A stretch of 64,000 nt of DNA from Bacteroidota bacterium (GCA_020056225.1 JAGVIE010000059.1:27604-91603); one strand, 5' to 3'. Shown: positions 16,659-25,022, numbered from the stretch's first letter. Notes: generated by a model from the sequence alone, not told the origin. Numbers and translations: made by a program.

Positions 16659-18533
16659 CTATCTGAGCAAGAGAAGTTTTTTTGTCGCAACAAATGGACC
16701 AGCTTGTAGGCGATAGAGGTAGACTCCACTCGCAAGATTTATATTTCGCAAAGCGATCTTGTGTTCGCCTACGGTCTGCAGTTCGTCTACTAAGATCTTT
16801 ATTTGCTCTCCGGCCAAACTGTACAACTTAAGATGGACATGAACTGTGTGAGCGAGAGAATATGTGATAGTGGTAGAGGGATTGAATGGGTTTGGATAAT
16901 TCTGTTTTAGATCGAATATTTTAGGGAGTGCCGAGCCGTCATCAACATTGGTTATTACAGTTGAAAACTCCCATCGTTCCGACCAGTCACTTGTTCCACC
17001 TGAATTCTTAGCTCTTACTCGCCAATAATGTCGGATATTATTTGATAGGGAACTCACAATGCGAGTTGTGTCAAGGAGAGTCGAATCATTTATCACGATA
17101 CCAGTAACAAAATTTGAGTCGGTGGATAATTGCAGGTGATAGTTCGTTGCACCGAAAGCCGCACGCCAAGTTAAAACCAAAGTTGTTGGCTGATCTATTG
17201 TATCCATTGCTGGCGAAACAAGAAGAGGTATGGCAGGCGGGTTTAGCAACGTAATGAATTCGATGTCATTTCCCAATGTTGTCCCGATGCTATTTGACGC
17301 TACCAACCTGTAGTGATAAGCAGTCTGAGAATTCAAGCTGTCAAGCAATGCGTTTACTGATTGTGTTGAATTGTTTGAATCAATAGCTTGAGTTGCTGTG
17401 TGTGTATCGTAAGACATTGTAGCACCGTATTCGAAATGGTAAGTCCCACTATTAGCCCCAGAGTAAATTGTCCCATTCATTAATGCCGCTGACTGAGAAA
17501 TTTGAGTGGCACTTGATGTTATTATCACAGGGCTTGTTGTGGACTTGGAACTTAAGTGAGTATTTGTGCCGTCGCCCACTAGTGCATGCCCTGTATAGTT
17601 AAAGGCAATGGCGTTTATCGAACTGCTGACTAATCCGCTTTCTTCCCGAAACCAGTTGAGTCCATTGTTAGTTGATCTGAAAAGTCCATAGTCAGTGTAA
17701 GCTGATCCGATTGTGCCAGCAAAAAGATGTGCATTGAGATTGCTAACGAGTTGATTTACCTCTCGACCAAGCTGACTCACACCCTCTGCAGACCAGTTTG
17801 CACCATTATCACTCGACCGAAAGACATAATTGTCTGTGCCAGCAAAAAGATAGCCGGTGGAGCTGTTTGCAAGAGAAAGTATTCTACCTGTATTCAAACC
17901 ATTTCCGATTTTTGCCCAACTACCACCATTGTCATTTGAACGATATAGCCCGTGGCTGTAAGTACCTGCAAGTAAGGTAGTATCTGAAATTATTAAAAAG
18001 CAAATCACTTCTCCACTGGTCAACGTTGAATCATTGACTTGCAGCCATGTTGCACCGTTATCAGTGGAACGGAAGACTCCGACATTGGTTTCTGGACTCA
18101 CTGTAAGAACAGACGCAAACAAGTAGCCATTTTGCTTGATAGCCAGAGTCAAAAACCTTTTGCCTTGCAGTGATCCAGTGCTAATTTGTGTCCATGAACT
18201 CCCATTGTTTGTAGAGCGGAATGCTCCGCCAAGTGTGCCCGCAAAAATATGTCCGCTTGAATTAATCACTAAAGAATGAGTCCATTGAACATTTGATGAA
18301 GACCCAGTTGCTAACCAATTGTATCCATTATCTGTTGAGTGAAATACGCCACCTCCCCATGTTCCTGCGAAGAGATCGTGGTTCGATGAATTTAGGGCGA
18401 ATGTTTGTACCGACACGCTGTAAAGACCATTGACTTCCTGCCAATAATTGGTTTGGGCGTAGACAATGTTGAGGGCGCTTAAGAAAGATAGTAATGCCGT
18501 AGCTGCAAATAGATACTTGATAGAATGGATCAT
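16659..18533 (-). CDS. Secreted BNR-repeat/Fn3 protein with type IX sorting tail
   Basis: 624 residues with a signal peptide ending LNIVYAQ. Residues ~30-330 hold repeated modules of the form LFAGT-x-GGVFRSTDNGxxW, the Asp-box/sialidase-like (BNR) blades of a beta-propeller. A Thr/Ser-rich segment and two Fn3-like domains follow; the second has HYWRVRAKNSGGTSDW. The C-terminus has QNYPNPFNPSTTI and ends GVYLYRLQAG...KKLLLLR, the type IX secretion sorting domain. The protein should be exported across the outer membrane and may be surface-attached. Ligand unknown. The repeat architecture resembles the genes at 53591 and 56322 but the nucleotide sequence is clearly different. Confidence 0.85.
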   Translation of the reverse strand: MIHSIKYLFAATALLSFLSALNIVYAQTNYWQEVNGLYSVSVQTFALNSSNHDLFAGTWGGGVFHSTDNGYNWLATGSSSNVQWTHSLVINSSGHIFAGTLGGAFRSTNNGSSWTQISTGSLQGKRFLTLAIKQNGYLFASVLTVSPETNVGVFRSTDNGATWLQVNDSTLTSGEVICFLIISDTTLLAGTYSHGLYRSNDNGGSWAKIGNGLNTGRILSLANSSTGYLFAGTDNYVFRSSDNGANWSAEGVSQLGREVNQLVSNLNAHLFAGTIGSAYTDYGLFRSTNNGLNWFREESGLVSSSINAIAFNYTGHALVGDGTNTHLSSKSTTSPVIITSSATQISQSAALMNGTIYSGANSGTYHFEYGATMSYDTHTATQAIDSNNSTQSVNALLDSLNSQTAYHYRLVASNSIGTTLGNDIEFITLLNPPAIPLLVSPAMDTIDQPTTLVLTWRAAFGATNYHLQLSTDSNFVTGIVINDSTLLDTTRIVSSLSNNIRHYWRVRAKNSGGTSDWSERWEFSTVITNVDDGSALPKIFDLKQNYPNPFNPSTTITYSLAHTVHVHLKLYSLAGEQIKILVDELQTVGEHKIALRNINLASGVYLYRLQAGPFVATKKLLLLR

Positions 18534-18590
18534 ATTATATTCACTTCCTTTCTTGGTGCCGTGCGCCTAATGTTTAGTTTCTAGTTTCGC

Positions 18591-18965
18591 TCATCGAGTT
18601 TTTCTCGGATGTGTTTGAGGTGGGAGTGAGAGGGGAATGACAAATTTAACACGATTCTCTCGTTCGTCAGAGTTCTTTGACTCCCGACGCCCACCAATAC
18701 CAACTGCGCCGAGTACAACACCGATTCCCGATTGTGAGCCTTTACCTTTGGTTACAGTCAATGCGACATCGAACTCAACTGGCAAGACTGCCGAATCCCA
18801 ACCGAATGGTTCGTTGGTAATGCCAATCCACGAAGGATTGTCTTTCTTAATCAACTTCATTCGTGGACTAACTGATGCACCCATTGATCTGACATTTATT
18901 TGTGCAGAGCATACACCCTGCACTATTTCAATCAGCGTTTGGGATACAAAGTCTTTCAGTTCCAT
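18591..18965 (-). CDS. Small conserved protein of unknown function (MELKDFV type)
   Basis: 124 residues. An N-terminal amphipathic helix (MELKDFVSQTLIEIVQGV) is followed by a beta-rich part. Near residues 67-72 it has FDVALTV, then a Gly-rich GVVLGAVGIGG, a charged stretch and VKFVIPLSLP near the end. The layout of helix, then strand pair with glycine loop, then IPLSLP looks like a conserved small-protein family, but I cannot name it. A ribosome site AAGGAG precedes the ATG. The following BNR gene starts 57 nt downstream on the same strand. Confidence 0.6.
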   Translation of the reverse strand: MELKDFVSQTLIEIVQGVCSAQINVRSMGASVSPRMKLIKKDNPSWIGITNEPFGWDSAVLPVEFDVALTVTKGKGSQSGIGVVLGAVGIGGRRESKNSDERENRVKFVIPLSLPPQTHPRKTR

Positions 18966-19001
18966 TTTTCAGTTCTCCTTTGTAGGCATTAAAAATACCT
19001 G

Positions 19002-19140
19002 GCGCAACATCCCGCAGCCGCTCATGAGCGCGCGAGCGAATGTTGCGCATCATCTGTAAAAACACAATATTGCTTCACTACACGAAACTTCACTATGCGA
19101 AACGCTTCGTGAAGTATAGCGTTCCGTGAAGTGAAGCATC
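19002..19140. repeat. Palindrome-rich intergenic block with right copy of the 17-bp direct repeat
   Basis: The gap 18966-19399 has no gene. GCGCAACAT (19002-19010) pairs with ATGTTGCGC (19040-19048) and encloses the second copy of the 17-bp repeat (19014-19030). Directly after it lies a second palindrome, TGCTTCAC (19071-19078) with GTGAAGCA (19131-19138), enclosing ACTTCAC/GTGAAGT arms. Both could form hairpins or cruciforms. Confidence 0.55.
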
Positions 19141-19360
19141 TTTATTGTTCTTCTTCTTAGCTTATTTAAGCAATTTCTGTGTTTCACCTGGTATTTTATA
19201 TTCGTCTTTACTTTTTAGGAAATTGGATAAACTCAGTTCATTTTATCTTGTCAGAATTTCATGGTATGCCCATATGCGCTCTATCCCTAAATATCCTCAG
19301 GATTGCTTCGCCGTAGTATAGCAAAAATCGTAGAAGATGTCAAGCGCAGTCGTACTAATG

Positions 19361-19397
19361 AAGTGGAGACTATTTCCCAAAGGGACTCCACTTTTTC
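19361..19397. terminator. Hairpin with T-tract downstream of hicA; also a repeat copy
   Basis: AAGTGGAG (19361-19368) pairs with CTCCACTT (19386-19393), with an inner TCCC/GGGA pair, and is followed by T-rich sequence. It lies just past the hicA stop. A sequence with the same word order occurs at 20826-20856, so this may be an end of a mobile cassette instead of, or as well as, a terminator. Confidence 0.5.
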
Positions 19398-19399
19398 TT

Positions 19400-19624
19400 C
19401 TATTGAGATTCGAACTCTGTGCTTGTAATTTGAGATTGTCGAATGATAGACTTGAGAGTGCCAATGCGAACTTCTTTATGATCGGGAACGGGTACTGTTA
19501 TCGTTGAGCCCATAATCTTCTTCTGCATTACTATGTGACTGCCTCGCTGACGAACGTTTTCGAAACCGTGCTTTAATAATATCTGACAGATTTCTCGACC
19601 TGACAGAATACGAAGTTTACCCAA
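19400..19624 (-). CDS. hicA: HicA-type mRNA interferase toxin
   Basis: 74 residues, the double-stranded RNA-binding-like fold of HicA/YcfA toxins. It has GREICQILLKHGF at the N-terminus and the catalytic His in RQRGSHIVMQK near residue 30, followed by VPVPDHKEVRIGTLKSIIRQ. It cleaves mRNA when free of HicB. Translation starts at TTG 19624, supported by a GGAGG ribosome site 6 nt upstream inside the end of hicB. Here the antitoxin gene comes first and overlaps the toxin by 8 nt. Confidence 0.88.
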   Translation of the reverse strand: MGKLRILSGREICQILLKHGFENVRQRGSHIVMQKKIMGSTITVPVPDHKEVRIGTLKSIIRQSQITSTEFESQ

Positions 19625-19844
19625 CCGCTACCTCCAGACGGGTGATGAATACCTCGTTGTGGAGACGCTCGTGGATTTCTTCTGGGGATGCAGTTTCAAA
19701 GAATAATTCAAGAGCTTCCTTAAGATTCAGACGCGCTTTTTCGACGGTATCCCCCTGACTGGCAATGTCAAGTTCGGGGCAAAGAGCAACATACTGATCT
19801 CCCTCGCGTTCAATAATAGCAGTAAATGGCTGTAAATTACTCAT
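19617..19844 (-). CDS. hicB: HicB-type antitoxin
   Basis: 75 residues with the partial RNase H-like fold of HicB: FTAIIEREGDQYVALCPELDIASQGDTVEKARLN-type order, with LKEALELFFE following. No C-terminal DNA-binding domain is visible, so this is the short form. It neutralises the HicA product encoded just downstream. A ribosome site AGAAAGG precedes the ATG. Confidence 0.88.
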   Translation of the reverse strand: MSNLQPFTAIIEREGDQYVALCPELDIASQGDTVEKARLNLKEALELFFETASPEEIHERLHNEVFITRLEVAVG

Positions 19845-19906
19845 AAGAAATCCTTTCTCTATACGTTAACCATCCCTAATTTATTAAACTTTTCTCACTG
19901 AAACAA

Positions 19907-20050
19907 CAGCCGCCGCACAACGCGGCAGATGATGGAACGATCATGGCAATTGCACACAGGGAATTTGATGTTAAGGGTGTTCAGTTTCATCCCGAATCCA
20001 TCATGACCGCTTACGGGAAAAAGATTTTAAGTAACTGGTTGAATAATTAA
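19907..20050 (+). pseudogene. Relic C-terminus of a pabA/trpG-type glutamine amidotransferase
   Basis: Read in one frame, about 43 codons ending at TAA 20048-20050 encode DGTIMAIAHREFDVKGVQFHPES, then IMTAYGKKILSNWLNN. This aligns without gaps to the last residues of the intact pabA product (DGSIMSLAH...GIQFHPESIMTAPGKKIISNWLKH). It lacks the nucleophile Cys domain and any start codon. DNA differs at many third positions, so it is not a recent copy of pabA. It is more likely the leftover end of a paralogue or of a former neighbour cut by insertion or deletion. It lies between the hicBA and Phd/ParE pairs. Confidence 0.75.
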
Positions 20051-20216
20051 AATCCGTTACGGGGATAATACAGGTTATGGTTTCACTTTCTCTTTCGCCG
20101 AGGGTGTCACCTTGTGACAATATAGATACGTTTATGTTGAAGTGCGCCGCAAAAGCCATACTTGATTATATCATAATTTAGTATTAATTTGTTTATAAGA
20201 ATTATAGGAGTTCACA

Positions 20217-20495
20217 ATGCCAATCATTAAATCTATATCGAGCCTGCGTAACCGCACTCGCGAAATTGCTACAATCTGCCATGATCAAAATGAACCAGTA
20301 TATCTGACTACAAATGGTGAAGGCGATCTTGTTGTCATGAGCATCGATCATTATGAGAGGTTAAAAGCTCAGGTTGACCTATTTGAAAAACTCGGTGTTG
20401 CACAAGCTCAATCCGCGTCTGGAAAGAAGGGTATCACTCACAAACAGATGGTAGCCAAACTGCGGCAAAGAGTCCACCATGGGCGGACCCGCTAA
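20217..20495 (+). CDS. Phd/YefM-type antitoxin
   Basis: 92 residues. The N-terminal half (PIIKSISSLRNRTREIA, then VYLTTNGEGDLVVMSIDHYE) is the Phd/YefM DNA-binding domain that autoregulates the operon. The C-terminal half is basic and would wrap the toxin. A ribosome site AGGAG lies ahead of ATG. The gene overlaps the ParE-type toxin by 17 nt in another frame. Confidence 0.87.
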   Translation: MPIIKSISSLRNRTREIATICHDQNEPVYLTTNGEGDLVVMSIDHYERLKAQVDLFEKLGVAQAQSASGKKGITHKQMVAKLRQRVHHGRTR

Positions 20496-20790
20496 GTATA
20501 CACTTAAATATCTTCCTGCTGCACAAGAAGACTTTCTATCCATTCTTGATTACATCGCTCAAGATAGCCCCAGTCGTGCATTGGTTTTTGTCGATAAGCT
20601 TGACGATCACATTGGACGTCTTGAACTGCACCCACACTTAGGACGTGTACCACGTCATCCAAAACTCCGCGAGTTCGGTTATCGAGTATTGAATGTTGAA
20701 TCATATCTTGCGTTCTATATTATCCGTGGAAATCAAATAGAAATCCATCGTGTTGTCCATGGCTCCCGCAATTTAGATTGCCTCATCTAA
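20479..20790 (+). CDS. RelE/ParE-type toxin
   Basis: 103 residues with the ParE/RelE fold: YTLKYLPAAQEDFLSILDYIAQ helical hairpin at the start, then LGRVPRHPKLREFGYRVL and YLAFYIIRGNQIEIHRVVHGSRN. Members poison gyrase (ParE) or cut ribosome-bound mRNA (RelE); the sequence leans to ParE (helical hairpin with DY, R-x-L near the end) but the target cannot be fixed. Paired with the upstream Phd-type antitoxin by a 17-nt overlap. Confidence 0.87.
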   Translation: MGGPAKYTLKYLPAAQEDFLSILDYIAQDSPSRALVFVDKLDDHIGRLELHPHLGRVPRHPKLREFGYRVLNVESYLAFYIIRGNQIEIHRVVHGSRNLDCLI

Positions 20791-20825
20791 CTTCACTAAT
20801 GTGCGTTTTTGTAGCCAGAGCGAAT

Positions 20826-20856
20826 TGGAGACCATTTTTAAAATGCCTCCACTTTT
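20826..20856. repeat. Palindromic repeat, second copy (GGAGAC...CTCCACTTTTT)
   Basis: GGAGACCATTTT followed by TAAAATGCCTCC is nearly self-complementary and ends in ACTTTTT. The copy at 19361 shares the TGGAGAC, ATTT, AAA and CTCCACTTTTT blocks in the same order and orientation. The pair encloses both toxin-antitoxin modules and the pabA relic. Confidence 0.5.
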
Positions 20857-20950
20857 TGATTAAGGTAACTTCGATCCTTTTACCGCCCACCATGGATAGA
20901 TTTCCATCGATAAACGTCCGGATTTAACAACAGGGTCTTCAGATTTCAAT

Positions 20951-21388
20951 TTAGGGTTTCTCTTCTTTATTCGTGAACATCAATGTAATATATGAGCTGA
21001 ATATTGTAGTCAGAAGTTGCAGGAATGGAGAAATAAAAATCATGAGTACCAGCCAACCGATGAAGCTGATTTTTGGATCGTATAATAAAAAAGGATGACC
21101 GAAATTCTCGAAATCGGCGGAAGGATCGAATATCATTGGAACAACTCTTCCCCAGATTATACACATAAGAAGAAAGGTCACAAGAACTGTTGTCAGTGAA
21201 TAGCGAAAGATTTTTTTCAATACAACTTGTTTGTCTTTGTGAGTTTGGATTAATCTTCGAGCAATGTACCAACCAACCACAAAACCAAAGATGATGCAAA
21301 AAATTGGAACACCCATCCCCATACCTGTGAATATAACGTCAAGGATGGCATAGAAGAGAAAAACAATTTTAATATTCCAATTAAACAT
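20951..21388 (-). CDS. Hypothetical membrane protein, about four TM segments
   Basis: 145 residues with hydrophobic segments at about 6-20, 24-42, 64-85 and 108-135, and a charged loop QTHKDKQVVLKK between the second and third. No recognisable domain. The gene starts 6 nt downstream of the lipocalin/thioredoxin-like gene's stop on the same strand, so it is probably co-transcribed with it and could be its membrane partner (inference). Confidence 0.6.
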   Translation of the reverse strand: MFNWNIKIVFLFYAILDVIFTGMGMGVPIFCIIFGFVVGWYIARRLIQTHKDKQVVLKKIFRYSLTTVLVTFLLMCIIWGRVVPMIFDPSADFENFGHPFLLYDPKISFIGWLVLMIFISPFLQLLTTIFSSYITLMFTNKEEKP

Positions 21389-21393
21389 ATAAT

Positions 21394-22341
21394 TTATTTA
21401 AGCGGTGACCACTTCTTGAGAAACTCGAACACTTTTTCGCGGCTATGCCCTTTCCCCGATTCAAGATCGCCTGTATCCTGTGAGTAGATAAGCTTACCGT
21501 CTTTATCTAATACAAACAAGTGCGGATAACCTTTGATCTCAGGATATCGGGACAGAACTTTCTCGTTCTCGTTTTCCTTACTAAAGTTAACTTTCACGAC
21601 AACATAATTCTTGTGCATAAATTCATCGAGGTCTTGATTTGCAGTGAAAAGAGAATCGAGCCGACGGCACCATACACACCAGTTGCCCCCGACGTCGAGG
21701 ATAATTCTTCTATTACTTTTTGTTGCCTCAATAATCGCATCGCTGATATCTTTGGCGGCATCGCGCTTCGGATCGAATATTTCAACGGCGGCGTACTCAG
21801 TTTGCTCAGGATTGTCAGTTAGAACGCATCGGGTTCGTCTTGCAAATCCTTCGAGGTATGTTGAGAAGGTTTCAGGTTTTCCGGGCGGCGCAATCTCGAA
21901 AGTGATTCTGACGGTTTCGTTCTCCACTTTTGTATACATCAGACGAAATCTCGGCGTAGAGGGGGACAAATCGCTAAGGAATATAACGGCATTCGAGTCC
22001 TGCGAGAATTCAACAGTATAATTGATCGTATGTCCTTCATTATCGAAATAGATTGCCCTTGTTGTGTTACCGGTTTGATAAATTGTCATGAGGTCATCGT
22101 GCGAAAATGCCGGGCGGTTTTTAGCGGCGGGATACACAGTATGATTTTTTCTCGTAAGAATTGTGTAATCAAGATCGGGCGCGAATGAAAATGTTCCGGT
22201 TCCCTGTCCGGGATCGCCACCGCCTTCTCCTTTCCATTCACCCATCAGGAAGTTCCATGCATCCCAATTTGGAGCTTTACCTGATGGCTGTGCGAATAAA
22301 ATAGTGTTTAGAAATATTAGAAGAAAAAATACTTTACGCAT
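21394..22341 (-). CDS. Secreted protein with lipocalin-like N-domain and thioredoxin-like C-domain
   Basis: About 315 residues with a signal peptide ending LFAQP. Residues ~20-160 begin WNFLMGEWKGEGGGDPGQGTG, the pattern of small lipocalin/nitrobindin-like beta barrels. Residues ~190-315 form a thioredoxin-like domain with IILDVGGNWCVWCRRLD (CxxC near residue 215), a cis-Pro region GYPHLFVLD, and the DsbD-gamma style order. I chose the ATG preceded by GGAGAT; a longer start five codons upstream is also possible. The combination suggests a periplasmic redox protein with a ligand-binding barrel. Function is inferred from domain type only. Confidence 0.7.
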   Translation of the reverse strand: MRKVFFLLIFLNTILFAQPSGKAPNWDAWNFLMGEWKGEGGGDPGQGTGTFSFAPDLDYTILTRKNHTVYPAAKNRPAFSHDDLMTIYQTGNTTRAIYFDNEGHTINYTVEFSQDSNAVIFLSDLSPSTPRFRLMYTKVENETVRITFEIAPPGKPETFSTYLEGFARRTRCVLTDNPEQTEYAAVEIFDPKRDAAKDISDAIIEATKSNRRIILDVGGNWCVWCRRLDSLFTANQDLDEFMHKNYVVVKVNFSKENENEKVLSRYPEIKGYPHLFVLDKDGKLIYSQDTGDLESGKGHSREKVFEFLKKWSPLK

Positions 22342-22408
22342 AATATGAATCTCCATTTAATCCTATGAAAATACAATTGTAGTTATGGAAGGTAAGTAAT
22401 TGATATTA

Positions 22409-23992
22409 TTATTTCAAATAAATCTCGATTGTATTTCCCTCTTGCTTCGATTCGAACATCGCTCCTGAAAGAATGAATTCATCAGTCTCCAGTTTGTTCG
22501 AGGTGCTCAAATCAAATTTTGTAAGTGGAGTTGACACCGCAAAGGCAATCATCTTTGCCTCTCGGTCAATTAAAAGTGGAATGATTTGTTTAGTCTTAAG
22601 CTCTACACCTTCTTTGAAGGTGATTACCATCGGTATCATATCATAGATGGCAGACCGCTTGCTGATTTGTGTGACTCCAAAAGGTGTAAAGCCATATATG
22701 ATTTTATCCACGAATCCGCCGTACTTGATTTTCACAAGCGTGCGGTCGGTTTGAAGAATCGATGCCAACTTTTCTTGAATCTTTTTCTTTCCCTCTTGCT
22801 CAAACTCAAGCTTAGTTGTATATGCTTCATCGTATTTATATTCCGACTTTGCAAGCTCCAGATACCTGTTGAGTTCGGATGGCGACAAGTCAACAGCTTT
22901 TTTCAGCAGATTAGTCAAATATACATTGTTATCGAAAATATTTTCTTTCCAGTTTGACTTTATATCGTCTAATAATAATGCCTGACAGGCACCAAGATCG
23001 TACAGCTTGAAACGCAGTGGACCCGAACCGAACTTGTTACCGAATCGATCATCATTTACGGCAACGATATTCACCATATTTTTCATTCGATTCTGAAAAA
23101 CAGGCCGGAGTATTCCACTATAACCTTTAAAGCCGTTGCAATAAGACATCTCTTTTATCGGTTCTATCGATTCGCCAAGCTTAAGAAATTTATACTCAAC
23201 ATATTTTGCTAATCCTTCGGTGTACTCGTTCAGGTTTTCATACTCAACCCAACTGCTATCAAGTCGAGATTGCCGATAACTTCGCACTGAAACAAATTTC
23301 TTTATCTTCTCTTTTTTGAGTTTAGTATCTTGTGTAAGAAGCGCATCGTACAATATGTTTCCTTCCACAACGTATAGAGCATTGTTAACCGGATCGAGTA
23401 CCGGGTATTGAGAAACAACCATTTCGTTTGCACTTTTATCCGGTGCCATATTATTTTGATACACATGAAATGATTCATGGAGTATCATCGTGAGCAGATC
23501 GTAAGGTGATGGGATGAAATTCCAATCGTCAAGCCACTTGGATGCAAAATCTTTTGGACGATTGAGTATATCGCGGAGTTGATTTCTCATGCTGGAATAC
23601 GGGTCGGCAACGATTAAAACTTGAATGCCTTCAATTTCATGTGAAGTGTTTTGGTCGTCTATCGAAAATAAAGTTGTATCATTGCGTACATAAATTGTGT
23701 CATTACCGAGGGGATTGAACCCAGTGTAGCGTGTATAACCTTTTGGTTGATGTGGATAGTTGATAAGGATTTCTTCTACGTTCGGTCTATAGAAGAGAAC
23801 TGGAATCTTTTGGAACTCCCAGCCGGGGAAGATTTCCTTTCCCAAATTACTCATGATGCTACGGCATTCCTTAAGAGAGACTAAAAGTAGAGGGTCGATT
23901 CTGAGTTCCGACGATGATTGTGCAAAGACGAGACTTAAGTTATTCAGCAAAAAGATTGTAAATGCAAGAAGTAACATGCGGGTTTTATTCAT
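22409..23992 (-). CDS. Secreted putative zinc metalloprotease (HExxH)
   Basis: 527 residues with a signal peptide ending LVFAQ. Near residue 172 it has LHESFHVYQ, an HExxH zinc motif. About 85 residues later NEYTEGLAKYVEY supplies a plausible third ligand Glu, the layout of gluzincin-type peptidases. The remainder is mixed helical with no further recognised domain, and the last ~120 residues are beta-rich. No T9SS tail, so it is probably periplasmic. I recognise no named family; proteolytic activity is inferred from the zinc motif. Confidence 0.6.
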   Translation of the reverse strand: MNKTRMLLLAFTIFLLNNLSLVFAQSSSELRIDPLLLVSLKECRSIMSNLGKEIFPGWEFQKIPVLFYRPNVEEILINYPHQPKGYTRYTGFNPLGNDTIYVRNDTTLFSIDDQNTSHEIEGIQVLIVADPYSSMRNQLRDILNRPKDFASKWLDDWNFIPSPYDLLTMILHESFHVYQNNMAPDKSANEMVVSQYPVLDPVNNALYVVEGNILYDALLTQDTKLKKEKIKKFVSVRSYRQSRLDSSWVEYENLNEYTEGLAKYVEYKFLKLGESIEPIKEMSYCNGFKGYSGILRPVFQNRMKNMVNIVAVNDDRFGNKFGSGPLRFKLYDLGACQALLLDDIKSNWKENIFDNNVYLTNLLKKAVDLSPSELNRYLELAKSEYKYDEAYTTKLEFEQEGKKKIQEKLASILQTDRTLVKIKYGGFVDKIIYGFTPFGVTQISKRSAIYDMIPMVITFKEGVELKTKQIIPLLIDREAKMIAFAVSTPLTKFDLSTSNKLETDEFILSGAMFESKQEGNTIEIYLK

Positions 23993-24075
23993 TTGAGTTG
24001 TTCCTCAAGTTATTATTGACGGTGGGTTGTTCAGATTAGACAAACGAAGTGGTTCTATTGTTGACGAGCTTTGGA

Positions 24076-24309
24076 TTATTTTTCCGTTTTTGGCTTGGAT
24101 GTGAAGAAACCAATGATTGAATATACGATCCAGATTAAAAAGAGGTTGAAAACAAAATTCATCAGTGTATCGCTGACGGAGTGCGACCCATTGTCGATTT
24201 CGATGAAATTATACACCGCATAGAGGAGGACACTAATAAAAATTATCCATCCAATAACAGAGGCGGGGAGGAAGGTAAAACCTTTGCGTGTGAACCAGAA
24301 GGATTTCAT
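24076..24309 (-). CDS. Small membrane protein, two TM segments
   Basis: 77 residues when started at the ATG 24309, which overlaps the preceding gene's TGA as ATGA; a longer in-frame start would run back into that gene. There are two hydrophobic segments (ASVIGWIIFISVLLYAVYNFI and FVFNLFLIWIVYSIIGFF) joined by a short acidic loop, and a Lys-rich end. No family recognised. Translational coupling to the UDG-like gene is clear. Confidence 0.6.
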   Translation of the reverse strand: MKSFWFTRKGFTFLPASVIGWIIFISVLLYAVYNFIEIDNGSHSVSDTLMNFVFNLFLIWIVYSIIGFFTSKPKTEK

Positions 24310-25022
24310 TTGACAAAAGAACGTAGAGATAAAATTTGTTTCTTCGTCCGCATGCGCCATTTTTCAGATCTTCGACAAGCATCTGGATGCGCAGCATGAG
24401 CAATATAGAAAGTTTTATCTGAAATTGTCATCTTATAAGCTTTACCATTAAGTAATTCTTCTGATGATGATTTATAATCATCGGTAATCACTCTTGCAAC
24501 TTCTTCACCCAAGGTAAGAATAAGTTTCGGTTGTGCGAGTAAAACTTCTTGCATAAGAAATGGTAAACTACGTTTTGCATATTGTTTAAAAAGTTTCCTT
24601 GTCGCTTCATATGATGGCGAAAAACCCAAATGTTTATAGTTGGATATGTGTTCAGGCTTGAACAGAAAAACCTTAACTAAATCCGTTATCCAGCAGCGTT
24701 TTCTATCAATGGAAAGAAACTTTAAAAAATATTCTTCCAGACCAGATGCACTTTCCTGTCTACGAGTTTTGATACCGTCAAAATAGAGTTCTGGATAAAA
24801 GGGGGCTAAATTATCTGAGGTAGGTAATAATTTGCCTTTACGACTTTCGAAGCGAGCAGATGGATATGCCCCCACAATCATTAAACCTCCCACGGCAACT
24901 TCTACTGGTACAATCGGGCGTATCTGGTTACCATCAATATAAGTATAATCCTTTGGTATTTTAACAGTATCTGAATAAGTTGTGAAGCATTTTTGTTGAT
25001 AGCGTAATATTCTCTCTGACAT
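24306..25022 (-). CDS. Uracil-DNA glycosylase superfamily protein
   Basis: 238 residues. GLMIVGAYPSARFE near residue 47 resembles motif 1 of the UDG superfamily (water-activating loop). WITDLVKVFLF and LILTLGEEVARVI occupy the central strands, and HAAHPDACRR near 213 fits the DNA-intercalation loop with its His. No Fe-S cysteines of family 4 are seen. Members remove uracil or act on other damaged bases, but some have lost activity; this subfamily is not defined here. Coupled to a two-TM protein by ATGA overlap. Confidence 0.6.
   Translation of the reverse strand: MSERILRYQQKCFTTYSDTVKIPKDYTYIDGNQIRPIVPVEVAVGGLMIVGAYPSARFESRKGKLLPTSDNLAPFYPELYFDGIKTRRQESASGLEEYFLKFLSIDRKRCWITDLVKVFLFKPEHISNYKHLGFSPSYEATRKLFKQYAKRSLPFLMQEVLLAQPKLILTLGEEVARVITDDYKSSSEELLNGKAYKMTISDKTFYIAHAAHPDACRRSEKWRMRTKKQILSLRSFVK

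Noticed and set aside
18966..19060. Integron attC site
   Set aside because: The GCGCAACAT/ATGTTGCGC arms look suggestive, but the RYYYAAC/GTTRRRY core pattern is not matched, there is no integrase, and the gene order does not fit cassettes.
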